Below the pieces are notes generated by a model. It saw only the letters and a list, made by a program, of their open reading frames with translations. It had not been told where the DNA came from and made no database searches. From Uranotaenia lowii (Eukaryota; Arthropoda; Insecta; Diptera; Culicidae), in the NCBI RefSeq assembly GCF_029784155.1, contig NC_073693.1, positions 116,214,503 to 116,278,502 of the forward strand: a stretch of 64,000 nt of DNA, given 5' to 3'. How positions within the stretch are numbered: position 1 is the first letter of the stretch; each line of letters starts with the position of its first letter. Positions 36,101 to 44,552 of the stretch are shown here, piece by piece. The position numbers and the translations under genes were made by a program.

Positions 36101-39100
36101 AAAGTACTCATTGCGTGTTGGACAAAATTTGCGGCCTTTGAACAGCAATAACTTTTCTATTTCAAATCCAATCGAGTTACAATCTTCGGGTGAAATATTT
36201 GTCTCAACTTAGGCTTTAAGAAAATCAACCATAAAAAACAATCAACTAGTGATGAAAAAAGTTATTGTTGAAAAACCAGTATTTTTCGTTCCTTCCGGGC
36301 GAAATATCTCAAAACTTTATTCACGTTTGAGACTCAAGCAACCCTTCCCTATGGTCAGATCTTCCTGAAACTTGGCATATGACCTTCTGGTAAGCTAATA
36401 CATAATTTTGACTTGAAGCGAGTGAGATTTATCATGTTTCATTCTTCCTATACTATGATAAGTGTACTGCGGTTCGTTAAATTATTAAAAACTCCAAAAA
36501 TTTCAGTTATTGTAAAGTAGCAATAACTTCTTCAATTTTCAACCGATTTTGATAAATAACCACTTGAAATCTTTGTTTCAAATTGACATTCAAGCACAGA
36601 AGAAAATCAGATTTTTTAAATGTTACCATCAAGCCTAAAACTTTCGCTGAAGCAAAATTTTCTCTAAAAAATGCGTTTTTAATAATTTTTCTATCATAAA
36701 GTTACTAACATCAACAAAACTGTTCATCATACGCAAAAACAATGTTCAGATGATCGATAGAAATTTATTCAACTTCAATATGCAAAAGAGGGATTTCAAA
36801 TTACTGTTATGCCGTCCGAGATATTTTAATCTAAGTACAAGAACTTTTTTTATTATTCCCAAATTTCATATTTGGAGCATAACTCGAAAACGGTTCTACT
36901 GAGATTTTTTAGAATTTCATTTTCGGATTCAGCGCCCGATTTCACATTTAAAATATTGGTCAGTCAATCAAGTTCACGATTTTTTTTAAAATTTTGTAAA
37001 CTAGTGTAATCATCGTGCAAACTATACAATTTATGGTATGTGAAAATGGAACTCATGGCTTTTTCACGGTGCAATCCTATTCGAGCATTTGAAGCTTCCT
37101 TCGATCCCGCAAAAGAACAAAAAACCTCGTAATTACCGGAGCAATATTTCCATGTTGTTTAACATATAGCGAAATTTGGCTCACAAATGATCAAGGGCAA
37201 TAATATGCAAAGTAAATTTTTGCCTCAATTTCCAGTAAAAAAATTGCTAGAAACGTCTATCATTTCAAGTTTTTTGCTGGATCCGCATTGATGAAAAACC
37301 AGCAATCAATCTTTAAATTCGAATTTGTTTTTGTTTATGCTAGTTATTTCTCGTTGCGCGCGAAAAGTGTTTGTTTGTTTGTCGTGCATGCAACGGTGGT
37401 GATATCGAATTTGATTTCCTTCCATATTCCAGCAATGAAGTATAAGACCATAGGTTTGAATAGAATAAATAAAGTATTTCGTTAAAGAATCTAATAAGTG
37501 TTATTTTTGCTTCCGATGGAGAATGATGTCCAAGACTTTGCGAAACGCGGACACCCCTCTGACAGTTTTTTTTATAAAAAAAAATTAGCTAACGAAAATT
37601 GAACGAGCTAATTTCTATTTATGAATATGAATCCAATGAAGGTTTAATATTGATATTTAAATTTAAAATCTAATTAAGAATCCATAAATTTCCGATTGTT
37701 AAATATGCTGATTTCCAGCAATTGAGACAGCTGGATTTCCTGCAATTGAAGTTGCTGATCGTTTTCAGCAATTCAAGTTGCTTAAAATTTGGCTAGAAAG
37801 TCAGCGGTTTTGCTGGTTTCCAGCAAGAAAAATGTGCTATGTAGTCGAATAAGTTTTATTCAATTGTATAAAATAGATCATGGGTGGCCAACATTTTCAA
37901 CAGGCCAGCCAAATTTCAGAAATTAGATTGGCTGGCGGACCAAAAAAAACAAATTGTTTAAATATAATAATAATAACAGATTTTTGAAAACGCAATAAAA
38001 ACATTTGCCTAGGTCACATCGAGTTAAGATTAATGCCGTTTTCGTTTTTCTCCACTGGCGGACAAAACTTTCTCTGAATAAACAAACAGAATCGTCACCC
38101 GGGACGATGCAAATATATGATTGCTATAGTCAACCTTATGCTTACCCCCAACACTAATAACTTCTACGGGTTGCAACCGCCTGCTTGAGGTTCAAACCTC
38201 GGGCAATTCTAGTGGACTTCTGAATTAATAAACGAACACAAAAACAGCATTTAGGGCAAAACTCGTGGATAACTAGGTTGCCACTGCTAATAAACGAAAA
38301 CACTATAAGTTTGTCAGGTTGCCCGGTTTTATCCGGGTTTGCCAGGATATTTAATACAAAATTTGGGAAAAGTCCGAGCCGGCTCGGTTGCTCGGATTTA
38401 TTCACCTTCTTTACTAAACCAAACGAAAAAAAAATTGAATTGTAAATTTGTTTTATGTATGCCTCCAAAACGATTTTTTTTTAATTTCTATAAATATAAT
38501 CTTGAAAGGTTTTGTGGAAGCCTAAAGTTCGATTTAAAGTATGCTGATAACTTTTTATGGACATTTATATTCAAGGTTATTTTTTGCTATTAATTTGCAT
38601 TGATATTGGCTTAAATTTTTTCTCAACAATTTTGAAATCAAATACCCAAATTTTGCCAGAGTTTTAGATTGAAATTATCCGGATTTTTCCGACCCGGATA
38701 CGTGCTGGAAAAGTTCTGGAAACCTGAGTATAGATTCATCTTTATAAGTCGTTTTTGTTACTTGCATATTTTTACAAATTTTTCTCCATTTGAAAAATGG
38801 TGTAAACATTACGCAATATGAAATGAATTATGCCTCCCAGCTTATGTACGTCAATCTTTTCAAGGCATTTAAAATCTCATCGGTTTACAACGGACATAAA
38901 GTCAATTTTATGGTCCCAAATATAAAAAAGACCACCCATTTTCAAAATTTTCAAGTTCACCGTTTTCCTTAGAAAAATTCGATAGACAAATTTTAAAAAA
39001 ACGCAGAATGCGATAAATAGCGTTCACAAGCTTGAGGCATTCAAAGAATAATTTTTTCAACGAACTTTAGTTTTATCACAAATAAAATTGATTTTTCAAA

Positions 39101-42100
39101 GTATGGACCTTAACCTCAACTCAATCCAACTTTTTCCAAATTTTTCAATATCTCGATTTGACAAGTGAATTTGGAAGGCCTTCTATGAACGGGATAAATA
39201 CGAATTTGAGTCTTTTTTAATCATTGCACCTTTTTCAAGTCAAAATTTTGCTAAAAAAAAAACGTTCTTCTGAAAGATTTGTCAGAACAAAACCGGATAA
39301 CTTCCCAACTGTTAATTCTGTCTACCCAAGCAACTAAAAGTCTCGTTATAAATGTCGAACACAGCTTAATCAGCATAATCAATGTGCTTAAATTCCTTTT
39401 ATTCAGCCCAAAATTTAAGTTCTTATTGAAACTTTGAAGTTCCATTACAGATTTGAACGGCCTTCTATACAGCCCACAAATAAACGTTTAATCAGTGAAA
39501 ACAAAAAAATAATTCTCCTATCCCCTCTTACTTTGGCCACCACCAGCCAATGTGATGCTGCCGGTTTCTCGACATCCATCTTTATTCCTCCCACCACCTC
39601 CCTCAATTGATCTTACTTATACCGTATTTGTTTTCTCCCCTCGATCAGTGTTCCACCGTACCCGATAAAAACAAACACAAATCCTCACCAGTGTATTGCT
39701 ACCTCGCTCACTCACACGCTCTCTCGCAACTCTGACAAAATCTTCGGAGCACTACCGTTCCATGGCAGTGCAACACCGTCCGAATAAACAAACAGTTTGA
39801 CAGCACCTAGTGGTGCACCAGTGCAACACTAGTGCAACACTCGGCATAAACAAATACGGTATTAATTGCTTTTATTCAAACTTTGTTCTTGCCAGCACGC
39901 ATGCCAGTTCCGCAACACAATTATTTGATTCGCTTACTCAAGCAATCAAACAACCTAATGGAAAAAATTAGTCCTGATACCAGATTTGAACCCGATTCTC
40001 CGAGATAATAGCCAAACACGCTGCCACGACGCCACGCCTAGATGTTGCCTTACCGCCAGCTAAAATTCGAAATGGTTATAAGCTACCTAGAATACCTGCA
40101 AGGGCAGCAAGCGACCAGCAGCAAAGACGCATGTTGATTATTACTAAGAAATATTACGAAACGGCGTATAAATCAATCATCCGTTAAAATAATATCGGTT
40201 TAAAAAAAAAATGAATTCCATGTTTATAACTGTTAAGCATAAAATAAATAAAATTCTTGAGTTTATCTTGATATTTAATTAATGTATTGCTTCAACTGAC
40301 TTTCAATGTGTGATAAATTCGTGGTAAGTAAATACAGTTTGACAAAATTTTATAAAGTCAAAATATTTACTCTTTTCAAAAACTATCCTTAGCGAGTTAG
40401 TTTTAAGTTGTTCTGAGTTGAAGTTTCAATATAAATTATACATTTCAACAATTTCCAAGCTCCAAAAAATGATTTATTTATAATATGCCCTTTTGTGATG
40501 TTCGTTCACATTTCATATTCATGAAATGGCGGACATGTCTCAAACAAGGCTATTTGAGGAACTTTTTGGAATTTCAAGCCCATAGAAGGCTATTTGAGGA
40601 ACATTTTGTAACTTTCACGCTCACATTCGATAAAATTCGGTACCAATTCCCTTTGGAACCTTTGTTCAGCGAAATTCGACCTTTGGAGGCACGAGTTTAA
40701 GTAGATATGAGACTTTTGATTGCTTGGGTAGTTTTTCATTATTGATGATCATAAATACATTATTTTCATTATTGAATAATATATATTTGGATTTGGTTTA
40801 GTTTTCATAAATATATCTAACCTTTTCTGTCAAAGCTTAGCAAACAATATTAAATTGGAAAAAAATACAGAGCAAACTTTCGATATTTTACATAATTTGC
40901 AAAAGTTATTAAGTTTGGATGGATGAACGAAGTTGTTGAAATTGAATTCATGTTACGAATGGTTGAAGTTGTTGTAAAAGTATTGATATTGAGGTAATAG
41001 AATTATGATAGTGATATGCTTCGGTGATTTTTTTATGATTTTTAAACGATTCTGATACGTTCTTACTACCTTTCAGAGGCTATCCAAACTTCTCATTATT
41101 AAAACTAGAGTCCGCTTGAATGCTCTTTATACAAATGATATCGTGTCACCAAAACCCAATCGGAAAACATTGAAAAATGTGTGATGAAATTTACAGATAA
41201 TGTGTCAAATACCATACAATTTTGATAATTCAAAAATTGTAATTGTAAATGTTTTTTTTTATACAGATGACGGTAGCCTTTTTTGTAAAATTATATGAGA
41301 CCTGCAGAGCCGAAGGGGTATAAGTGCAAAAATTATCGATTTTGAGATAATAATACCAAATGATTCTCCAAGTTGAATTTTTTAAATTTTTAAAATAATA
41401 TTCGCATATTTTTACGTTCGAAAGAAAATGTTTCAAAATGTTTGAAAAATGTGTGGAAAATGGCCAAACACAACTATTTTAAAGCGTGTTTTCTCGAATT
41501 TAGTTTTTATACATTTTTACCCCTTCGGCTTATATCACTTCAAAGAGATTTTCAGATTTGGGTTTTGAATTTATTAACAGTAGATTCAAATATATTTTTC
41601 CAAATGATACTCCCAGACCATGAAAACCGAAAACCGAGTTCTCAGAACATGGGCTACATGTGGCCCGCGGGTCATGGTTTGGTCACCCATGACATAGATG
41701 ATAAGCTAACTCAAATTGGGTAACGGACATATTTTCGATCAGAGGTTTTATTTTGCACCACCTTGTCTAACTCTCTTATGAAGCCACTAATCTTAAAAAT
41801 TTCTAGAAAATACAGTTGAAGCCCGGACACTTAATATATTGCACTAGGACAAGGAGGTCCAAAATAAGCCCCCTGATAAAAAATAAGTCCGATAGTTAAC
41901 AATAAGGAATCTCTTCGAGGAAACATCAAGTTTCATTGAGATCCTATATGTGTGTTTGTATTCATTGAAAAAAAAAAAGGAATTTTATTTATTTTTATTT
42001 ACCACTAAAAAATTTAAAATTGTGTAGAATTTATTTTTTCTAAATTCTATAATAAAATCAACGGTAGAATTTCTTCACCTTACCTTTATAAAAAGCTGAT

Positions 42101-42829
42101 TTATAGAAGACATTAAATTGCGTCGAACTTCGTTATCTGCTTATATTGAAAGATCTCAACTCTCATCGATTTTTCTTCAACCGCATTTTTTTTTCATTTT
42201 ACTTTTTTACAGATCACAAATCGTTCTGCAGGTTTGAAATGATCACAAGGATTTTACTGCTGCTTAAGAAAATTAACGTTTATTAAAACCAAAATTTTAC
42301 TTACTCGACTAGCTTGTTGAACAACGGCTCCTTCCTCACGAAGTTTAGGAAAAACTGCCGGATCAACGAACTGATCCGGGAAAAGTGACACAATCGAGGG
42401 AATGTTAACGTCTTTGGTATCCGGTCGATGCTGAACCGCCACAGCCAATCCGTACTGAAATAGGACCGGATTCAGCCGATCACGACAGTAGGTTGCGACA
42501 CTCATCAGCGATGCCACATCCGGTTGGTTGATAAAAAGGGTGATCAAAGCCGCAGCTGCATCCCGATGTTTTGGGACAAACAGGGAAAATCCTCCCCGAC
42601 GATCGATCCCGTTGGCAAAAGATAGATCCGGTGGGGCAACGTTCTTGATCGGGATGCGTTGCTCGGCATCGTTCGAGAATCGGGTAGTGATTTCCGCTCC
42701 GATTGGCCGATAGCGATCCGTCAGATAATCATCCGGAACATCGATGATGACTTTACCGTTGTCTTTTGGCAAGAATGTTGGCTCCAGTGGACGCTGCAGC
42801 AGTGCCAGAATGTCGTTTGCCTCTGTCAT
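21195..42829 (-). CDS. PPO: Prophenoloxidase, gene 2 (4 exons, complete)
   Basis: Minus-strand join 42829-42305, 33662-32579, 21726-21468, 21396-21195. The total is 2070 bases, 689 residues. Introns are GT-AG and phases 0, 1 and 2 fit. The last exon was read directly and ends in Ala-Arg-Thr-stop. Seen: activation site TRF (Arg50-Phe51); copper A HHWHWH and YYMHS; copper B HNMGH and FYRWH; thiol-ester-like CGCGWPQ; FCGLKDKLYPD near the C-terminus. Every copper ligand is present. Exon 2 corresponds to fused exons 2 and 3 of gene 1 with exactly the same total length (1084). Introns 1 and 2 (8.6 and 10.9 kb) are bloated by transposons, so an automatic predictor may split or truncate this gene. 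Known of the family: cleaved to phenoloxidase for melanization. A chimera of two genes is unlikely because only one set of exons is present and phases match. Confidence 0.94.
22170..22570 (-). repeat. Complete tRNA-derived SINE with 10-bp target duplication
   Basis: The 401-bp copy is in minus orientation: tRNA-like head near 22570 (GTGGCCTAGAGGATAGC and ATCGAATCCC as A and B boxes), poly(A) tail shown as a T-run at 22170-22181. GAATGAAATG is repeated exactly at 22160-22169 and 22571-22580, a target-site duplication of the kind made by LINE-type retrotransposition. It lies in intron 2 of PPO gene 2 and in the same transcriptional orientation as that gene. Confidence 0.85.
24215..25325 (+). 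repeat. Array of eight 137-bp units, each with a 25-bp palindrome
   Basis: The palindrome (arms CGCCATCTTG and CAAGATGGCG around AAATC) or its decayed form starts near 24246, 24383, 24520, 24657, 24794, 24930, 25066 and 25203, spacing 136-137. Between palindromes each unit carries the same order of words: CGCTGAACTTTAAAATGCTGT, then AATCGCATGAAA, CCCACAATATGGGTATTGG, GTGAAAGGGCTAAAC and AGAAGTCGAATTTCGCTATC. The palindrome core is the best conserved part: units 1, 2 and 7 keep the full CCAAGATGGCGGC, the others carry one or two changes. Confidence 0.9.
25690..26180 (-). repeat. Inverted array of the same 137-bp unit (about 3.5 copies)
   Basis: Reading the minus strand, units with the same word order recur. 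Palindrome remnants lie at 25821-25844, 25955-25981 and 26092-26117, again about 136 apart. The left array (24215-25325) and this one face each other across a 360-bp spacer (25326-25689) that is T-rich and unrelated, so the core of the element can fold into a very long imperfect hairpin. Confidence 0.85.
27667..28185. other. AT-rich intron DNA, nothing seen
   Basis: Part of intron 2 of PPO gene 2 between two transposons. No gene, RNA or repeat was recognised. Confidence 0.5.
28186..29459. repeat. Inverted-repeat element with tRNA-like SINE heads at both ends
   Basis: Left arm (28257-28325) and right arm (about 29325-29449) are inverted copies beginning GACAACCTGGCGTATGAAAG. The right arm holds about 80 extra bases. 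On the left the outer side continues into a tRNA-like minus-strand head (28186-28256) with B-box GGTTCAAGTCC. On the right the matching sequence is cut off by the DD37E element at 29460. Inside, GATGAAAACAACT and AGTTGTTTTCATC (28393-28443) form a further hairpin. Two SINEs of one family in opposite orientation, or one inverted-repeat element, both fit. Confidence 0.6.
29460..30378 (+). mobile_element. DD37E Tc1/mariner element, 3' truncated
   Basis: It starts AAGGGTGATACG right after TA (29458-29459) and is closely similar to the minus-strand copy at 23146-27666. Sequence identity stops abruptly at 30378, just after AACGTACAG, so the last third and the 3' inverted repeat are missing. Together with the opposite-strand copy it forms an inverted pair inside intron 2 of PPO gene 2. 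Confidence 0.88.
29617..30378 (+). pseudogene. DD37E transposase, broken and truncated
   Basis: It begins Met-Pro-Ser-Lys-Glu and meets a stop six codons in because bases are missing relative to the copy at 27513. The frame then continues with the helix-turn-helix region (SHAKLAKSLKVAKSTV), a frameshift near 29885, and the first catalytic Asp (VMDDETYV) with the block KQLPGQEFYTAKERGK. Further frameshifts follow (near 30205 and 30345). The second Asp codon is in an out-of-frame block and the third catalytic residue is absent. Confidence 0.88.
30411..31384. mobile_element. 974-bp MITE with 3-bp TTA duplication (Harbinger-like)
   Basis: The ends GGGGCCGTTCACTAATTACG and its inverted partner ending GTGAACAGCCCC match over about 27 bases (one mismatch). 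TTA flanks both sides (30408-30410 and 31385-31387). Just inside each end is a C-rich block (CCCCCCTCCCCCCCTAGTAAG) next to TCTTACG words. A 3-bp TTA duplication and GGGGC ends are typical of PIF/Harbinger. No coding sequence was seen. Confidence 0.85.
31507..32454. repeat. 0.95 kb hairpin (long inverted repeat)
   Basis: The outer ends ACCGGTATTT (31507) and AAATACCGGT (32454) are exact inverted copies. The two halves stay alignable through the middle near 31980: for example GAGCCTGCTAATGG on the left and CCATTAGCAGGCTC on the right, GACTGAGTCGG/CGACTCAGTC, and TGCTGGGTGC/GCACCCAGCA near the centre. Arms are about 470 bases with substitutions and small gaps. It lies 124 bases downstream of the donor of PPO gene 2 exon 2, within the transcribed intron. 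Confidence 0.85.
33663..34468. other. Start of the intron 1 acceptor side of PPO gene 2, nothing seen
   Basis: AT-rich intron DNA. A GTTGCCAGG-like word (AACCTGGCAAC at 34340) hints at a decayed MITE end, without support for boundaries. Confidence 0.4.
34469..34728. mobile_element. 260-bp TA-flanked MITE, family copy 1
   Basis: Ends CCAAATTTGTTTA and AAACAAATACGG are flanked by TA at 34467-34468 and 34729-34730. The interior has repeated GTGTTGCACTGG words and TGAGTGAGTGAGGTAGCA. It is an inverted relative of the copy at 39622-39859. Confidence 0.8.
35191..37015. repeat. 1.8 kb hairpin (long inverted repeat)
   Basis: Outer matches CGATAATAACACTAGTTTAC (35191-35210) and its inverted partner at 36996-37015 enclose two arms of about 900 bases. 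They remain closely similar to the centre near 36103, where CAATGCGTAAAAAGTACTCATTG forms the loop. Examples: ATGCCAAGTTTCAGGAAG (left) against CTTCCTGAAACTTGGCAT (right), and CGGACGGCATAACAG against CTGTTATGCCGTCCG. No terminal CA/TG or target duplication was identified. It lies in intron 1 of PPO gene 2. Confidence 0.9.
39622..39859. mobile_element. 238-bp TA-flanked MITE, family copy 2
   Basis: Ends CCGTATTTGTTTT and AAACAAATACGG, flanked by TA at 39620-39621 and 39860-39861. It aligns in inverted orientation with the copy at 34469-34728 (shared GTGCAACACTAG and CTCGCTCACTCACACGCTC words). It is nested in the CCCAAG element, so it inserted later. Confidence 0.82.
39971..40052 (-). repeat. 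tRNA-like SINE head, minus orientation
   Basis: Reading the minus strand: GGCGTCGTGGCAGCG as an A-box-like start and GGGTTCAAATCTGG as B box, about 40 bases apart. There is no folded tRNA with a clear anticodon, so a SINE or tRNA relic. Confidence 0.5.
41308..41530. mobile_element. Small palindromic MITE
   Basis: Starts AGCCGAAGGGGTATAAG and ends TACCCCTTCGGCT, about 220 bases apart. GGGGTATAAG(A/T)GCAAAAAT also occurs near 59001, so related ends exist elsewhere in the window. No target duplication was fixed. Confidence 0.6.
41700..42304. other. Donor-side end of PPO gene 2 intron 1, nothing seen
   Basis: AT-rich intron sequence down to the donor GTAAGT (42304-42299). No repeat or RNA was recognised. 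Confidence 0.5.
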
Positions 42830-42869
42830 CTTTCTCGAGATTTGGGATGTCGATCACTGAACTTCACGC

Positions 42870-42906
42870 AACTGTAACGATGATCACGCACATCGTTGTT
42901 TTTATA
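42870..42906 (-). promoter_or_regulatory. TATA box and start region of PPO gene 2
   Basis: TATAAAAA on the minus strand (42906-42899) is followed 31 bases later by ACAGTT (42875-42870), a fair initiator. A stronger TCAGT lies at 42860-42856 but is 46 bases away. The 5' UTR would be about 45 bases. The polyadenylation signal of the upstream gene is only 135 bases away, so the basal promoter is compact. Confidence 0.6.
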
Positions 42907-43040
42907 GCCAAAAAAGGTTCGATAATAAAACCACAACCGCACCCGCAACTTTACTTACGCTTTTTATCAAACGCAAAGGGACAAATTTCGGATACACCAA
43001 ATTAAAGCAAAGCAAAAATTTTGGAAATGAAGTGACATCA

Positions 43041-43046
43041 TTTATT
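43041..43046 (-). terminator. Polyadenylation signal of the Ala-rich secreted protein gene
   Basis: AATAAA on the minus strand, 58 bases after the stop at 43104. Confidence 0.65.
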
Positions 43047-43103
43047 TTCGCTGTTTTCGTTATCCACTTATCACTTATCGACGACTGTTAGCCCATAGCT
43101 CAC

Positions 43104-43364
43104 TCACAGCTTCAGTCCATCGGTTAACTTCTTTCCGACTCCGGCAGCAGCATCCTTCACCTTGGCTCCAGCATCCTTAGCCTTGGCCGCAGCATCATCG
43201 GCCTTCTTGGTGGCATCCTTGGGGTCTGGCGTAGTGGCGTCCACCTTATCCGGAAGATCTGTTTTCGCCTTATCGGCAGCATCCTTGGCGGCATCCTTAG
43301 CAGCATCCTGAGCGTACACGGCACAGCACAGGCCAACAACGAGCAACACCAGAGTAAGTTTCAT
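43104..43364 (-). CDS. Small secreted Ala/Lys/Asp-rich protein
   Basis: A single-exon gene of 86 residues. The first 18 residues (MKLTLVLLVVGLCCAVYA) are a textbook signal peptide with AYA-type cleavage before Gln19. The mature part of about 68 residues is almost only Ala, Lys, Asp, Gly, Val and Thr, with repeated DAAKDAA and KAKDAG steps. This is an amphipathic-helix pattern like that of LEA-3-like or alanine-rich antifreeze proteins, which is a resemblance of composition only. There are no cysteines in the mature part. It has a complete promoter (43470-43434) and a nearby polyadenylation signal, so it is very probably expressed. The function is not recognised. It is in tandem with PPO gene 2, ending about 275 bases before the PPO start codon. 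Confidence 0.85.
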   Translation of the reverse strand: MKLTLVLLVVGLCCAVYAQDAAKDAAKDAADKAKTDLPDKVDATTPDPKDATKKADDAAAKAKDAGAKVKDAAAGVGKKLTDGLKL

Positions 43365-43433
43365 TTTTTCTGATTTTTTGGGTTAGCTACAAGCTTTAAC
43401 TGAACTTAGAAGATTGATTGACTGCTTCGTAGA

Positions 43434-43470
43434 ACTGATGCCTCATCGAAACCTGATTCACCTTTTTATA
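43434..43470 (-). promoter_or_regulatory. TATA box and initiator of the Ala-rich protein gene
   Basis: TATAAAAAGG on the minus strand (43470-43461) and TCAGT (43438-43434) 32 bases downstream form a canonical arthropod core promoter. The resulting 5' UTR is about 72 bases. Confidence 0.8.
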
Positions 43471-44552
43471 GTCGGCAAACAGAACACGCAAATCTAGAAC
43501 AATTAAGTGAAATTCGTACCCCAAACGCCCTATCGGCTGGGAACGCTTATTAGAATACAATTATAGCGATACACTTGTTTCGGAGCGTAACTCATCTTGA
43601 TTCGCCTCAAATAAACAAAGGGAAAATATAACTTTTCCTTTACCTTTTTTTTCCTACACGATGATTTACAGAAATGACTAATAGCGACTCGTAAAAAGTC
43701 GATCAATAAGCCGTTTCCTACAGAACAACAACAAAAAACAAGACTTCCACGTGATGCTTCTCAGCTCATAACTTTTGCTCCGCTTAACGTGCGTTTAGCT
43801 ATACAATTTCTCCAATCGACACATGTAGCGCAAACGCAAAGCCATAGTTCTAAGTCGGTTGGCGTGATCTTAACTTTTTCAAACTTAATTTGCGCTGCTC
43901 TGAAACGAACAACATTAATCGCTTAGGTTACCGATTTGATCGTTATCAATACTGTGCTTTCGATGGGTGCAGCCTACAGATTTGGTTGAATAAGCTTTTA
44001 CTTAATTAGTTAATGACTATCAGTCAGTTGCTTGACCCGAACGATAAAACTAACCTTTAGCTCCGGCGTTTGCGTAATGCTCACTTTTAGGGAAGTGCTC
44101 GATTAGAAGTTGTTTTCGGTTAATCAACTGTTAATCGATGTGATTATGGAGCACGAGATGTTGATAAATTTTGTTATCTTTGCCAGGCTCGTTACGGCAA
44201 CATTAGAGTGTTTAACGATTGAGGGATATTTTTTCAGTCTATAACGCATAAAGTTTGTTTGGCCTGGGCGAGATGGAAAAATCCTGTTCAAGCGCCATGA
44301 AGGGGCAAAAATTGAACAAATTGGAAACCGGAATTATAAACGCATGCTTACCAAATCGACGCAGAAGCGCTGTTTGAATCACTCACTCGACATGGAAACA
44401 TCAAACACCACACTGCCGGAAATGTCTTCTCCAAAACGTGTTGCTGGGTTCAGAGAAATGTAAAAAAATCGATATTGTTCCTATTTGTTCCTGTATAAAA
44501 TCATTATTATAATGATTCAAATAAAAATATATTACACGATTCGTTAGATTCT
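43471..44552. other. Intergenic DNA upstream of the Ala-rich protein gene
   Basis: Less AT-rich than most non-coding DNA here. It probably holds upstream control sequence, but I recognise no specific site and no gene. The 44260-44460 part is GC-richer without an open frame of note. Confidence 0.4.

Larger units (their letters stand above)
39325..40728. mobile_element. 1.4 kb CCCAAG-ended element with TA duplication
   Basis: Termini CCCAAGCAACTAAAAG (39325) and its imperfect inverse ending CTTTTGATTGCTTGGG (40728) are flanked by TA on both sides (39323-39324, 40729-40730). The same CCCAAG(C/T)AAC end occurs on the 3.2 kb element at 23445-26662. The TA target points to an IS630-Tc1-mariner-type transposase acting in trans. 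Inside are a MITE (39622-39859), a tRNA-like head (39971-40052) and a small direct repeat (CTATTTGAGGAAC near 40549 and 40589). Confidence 0.75.
37879..41691. mobile_element. 3.8 kb hAT-like element, non-autonomous, with nested insertions
   Basis: Starts CATGGGTGGCC and ends GGTCACCCATG. The 8 bases outside are AAATAGAT (37871-37878) and ACATAGAT (41692-41699), seven of eight identical. An 8-bp duplication is the hallmark of hAT transposases. The terminus matches the fragment at 599-672. No transposase frame is left. Inside are the CCCAAG-ended element at 39325-40728 and a palindromic MITE at 41308-41530, so its own length was originally nearer 2.2 kb. Confidence 0.75.
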
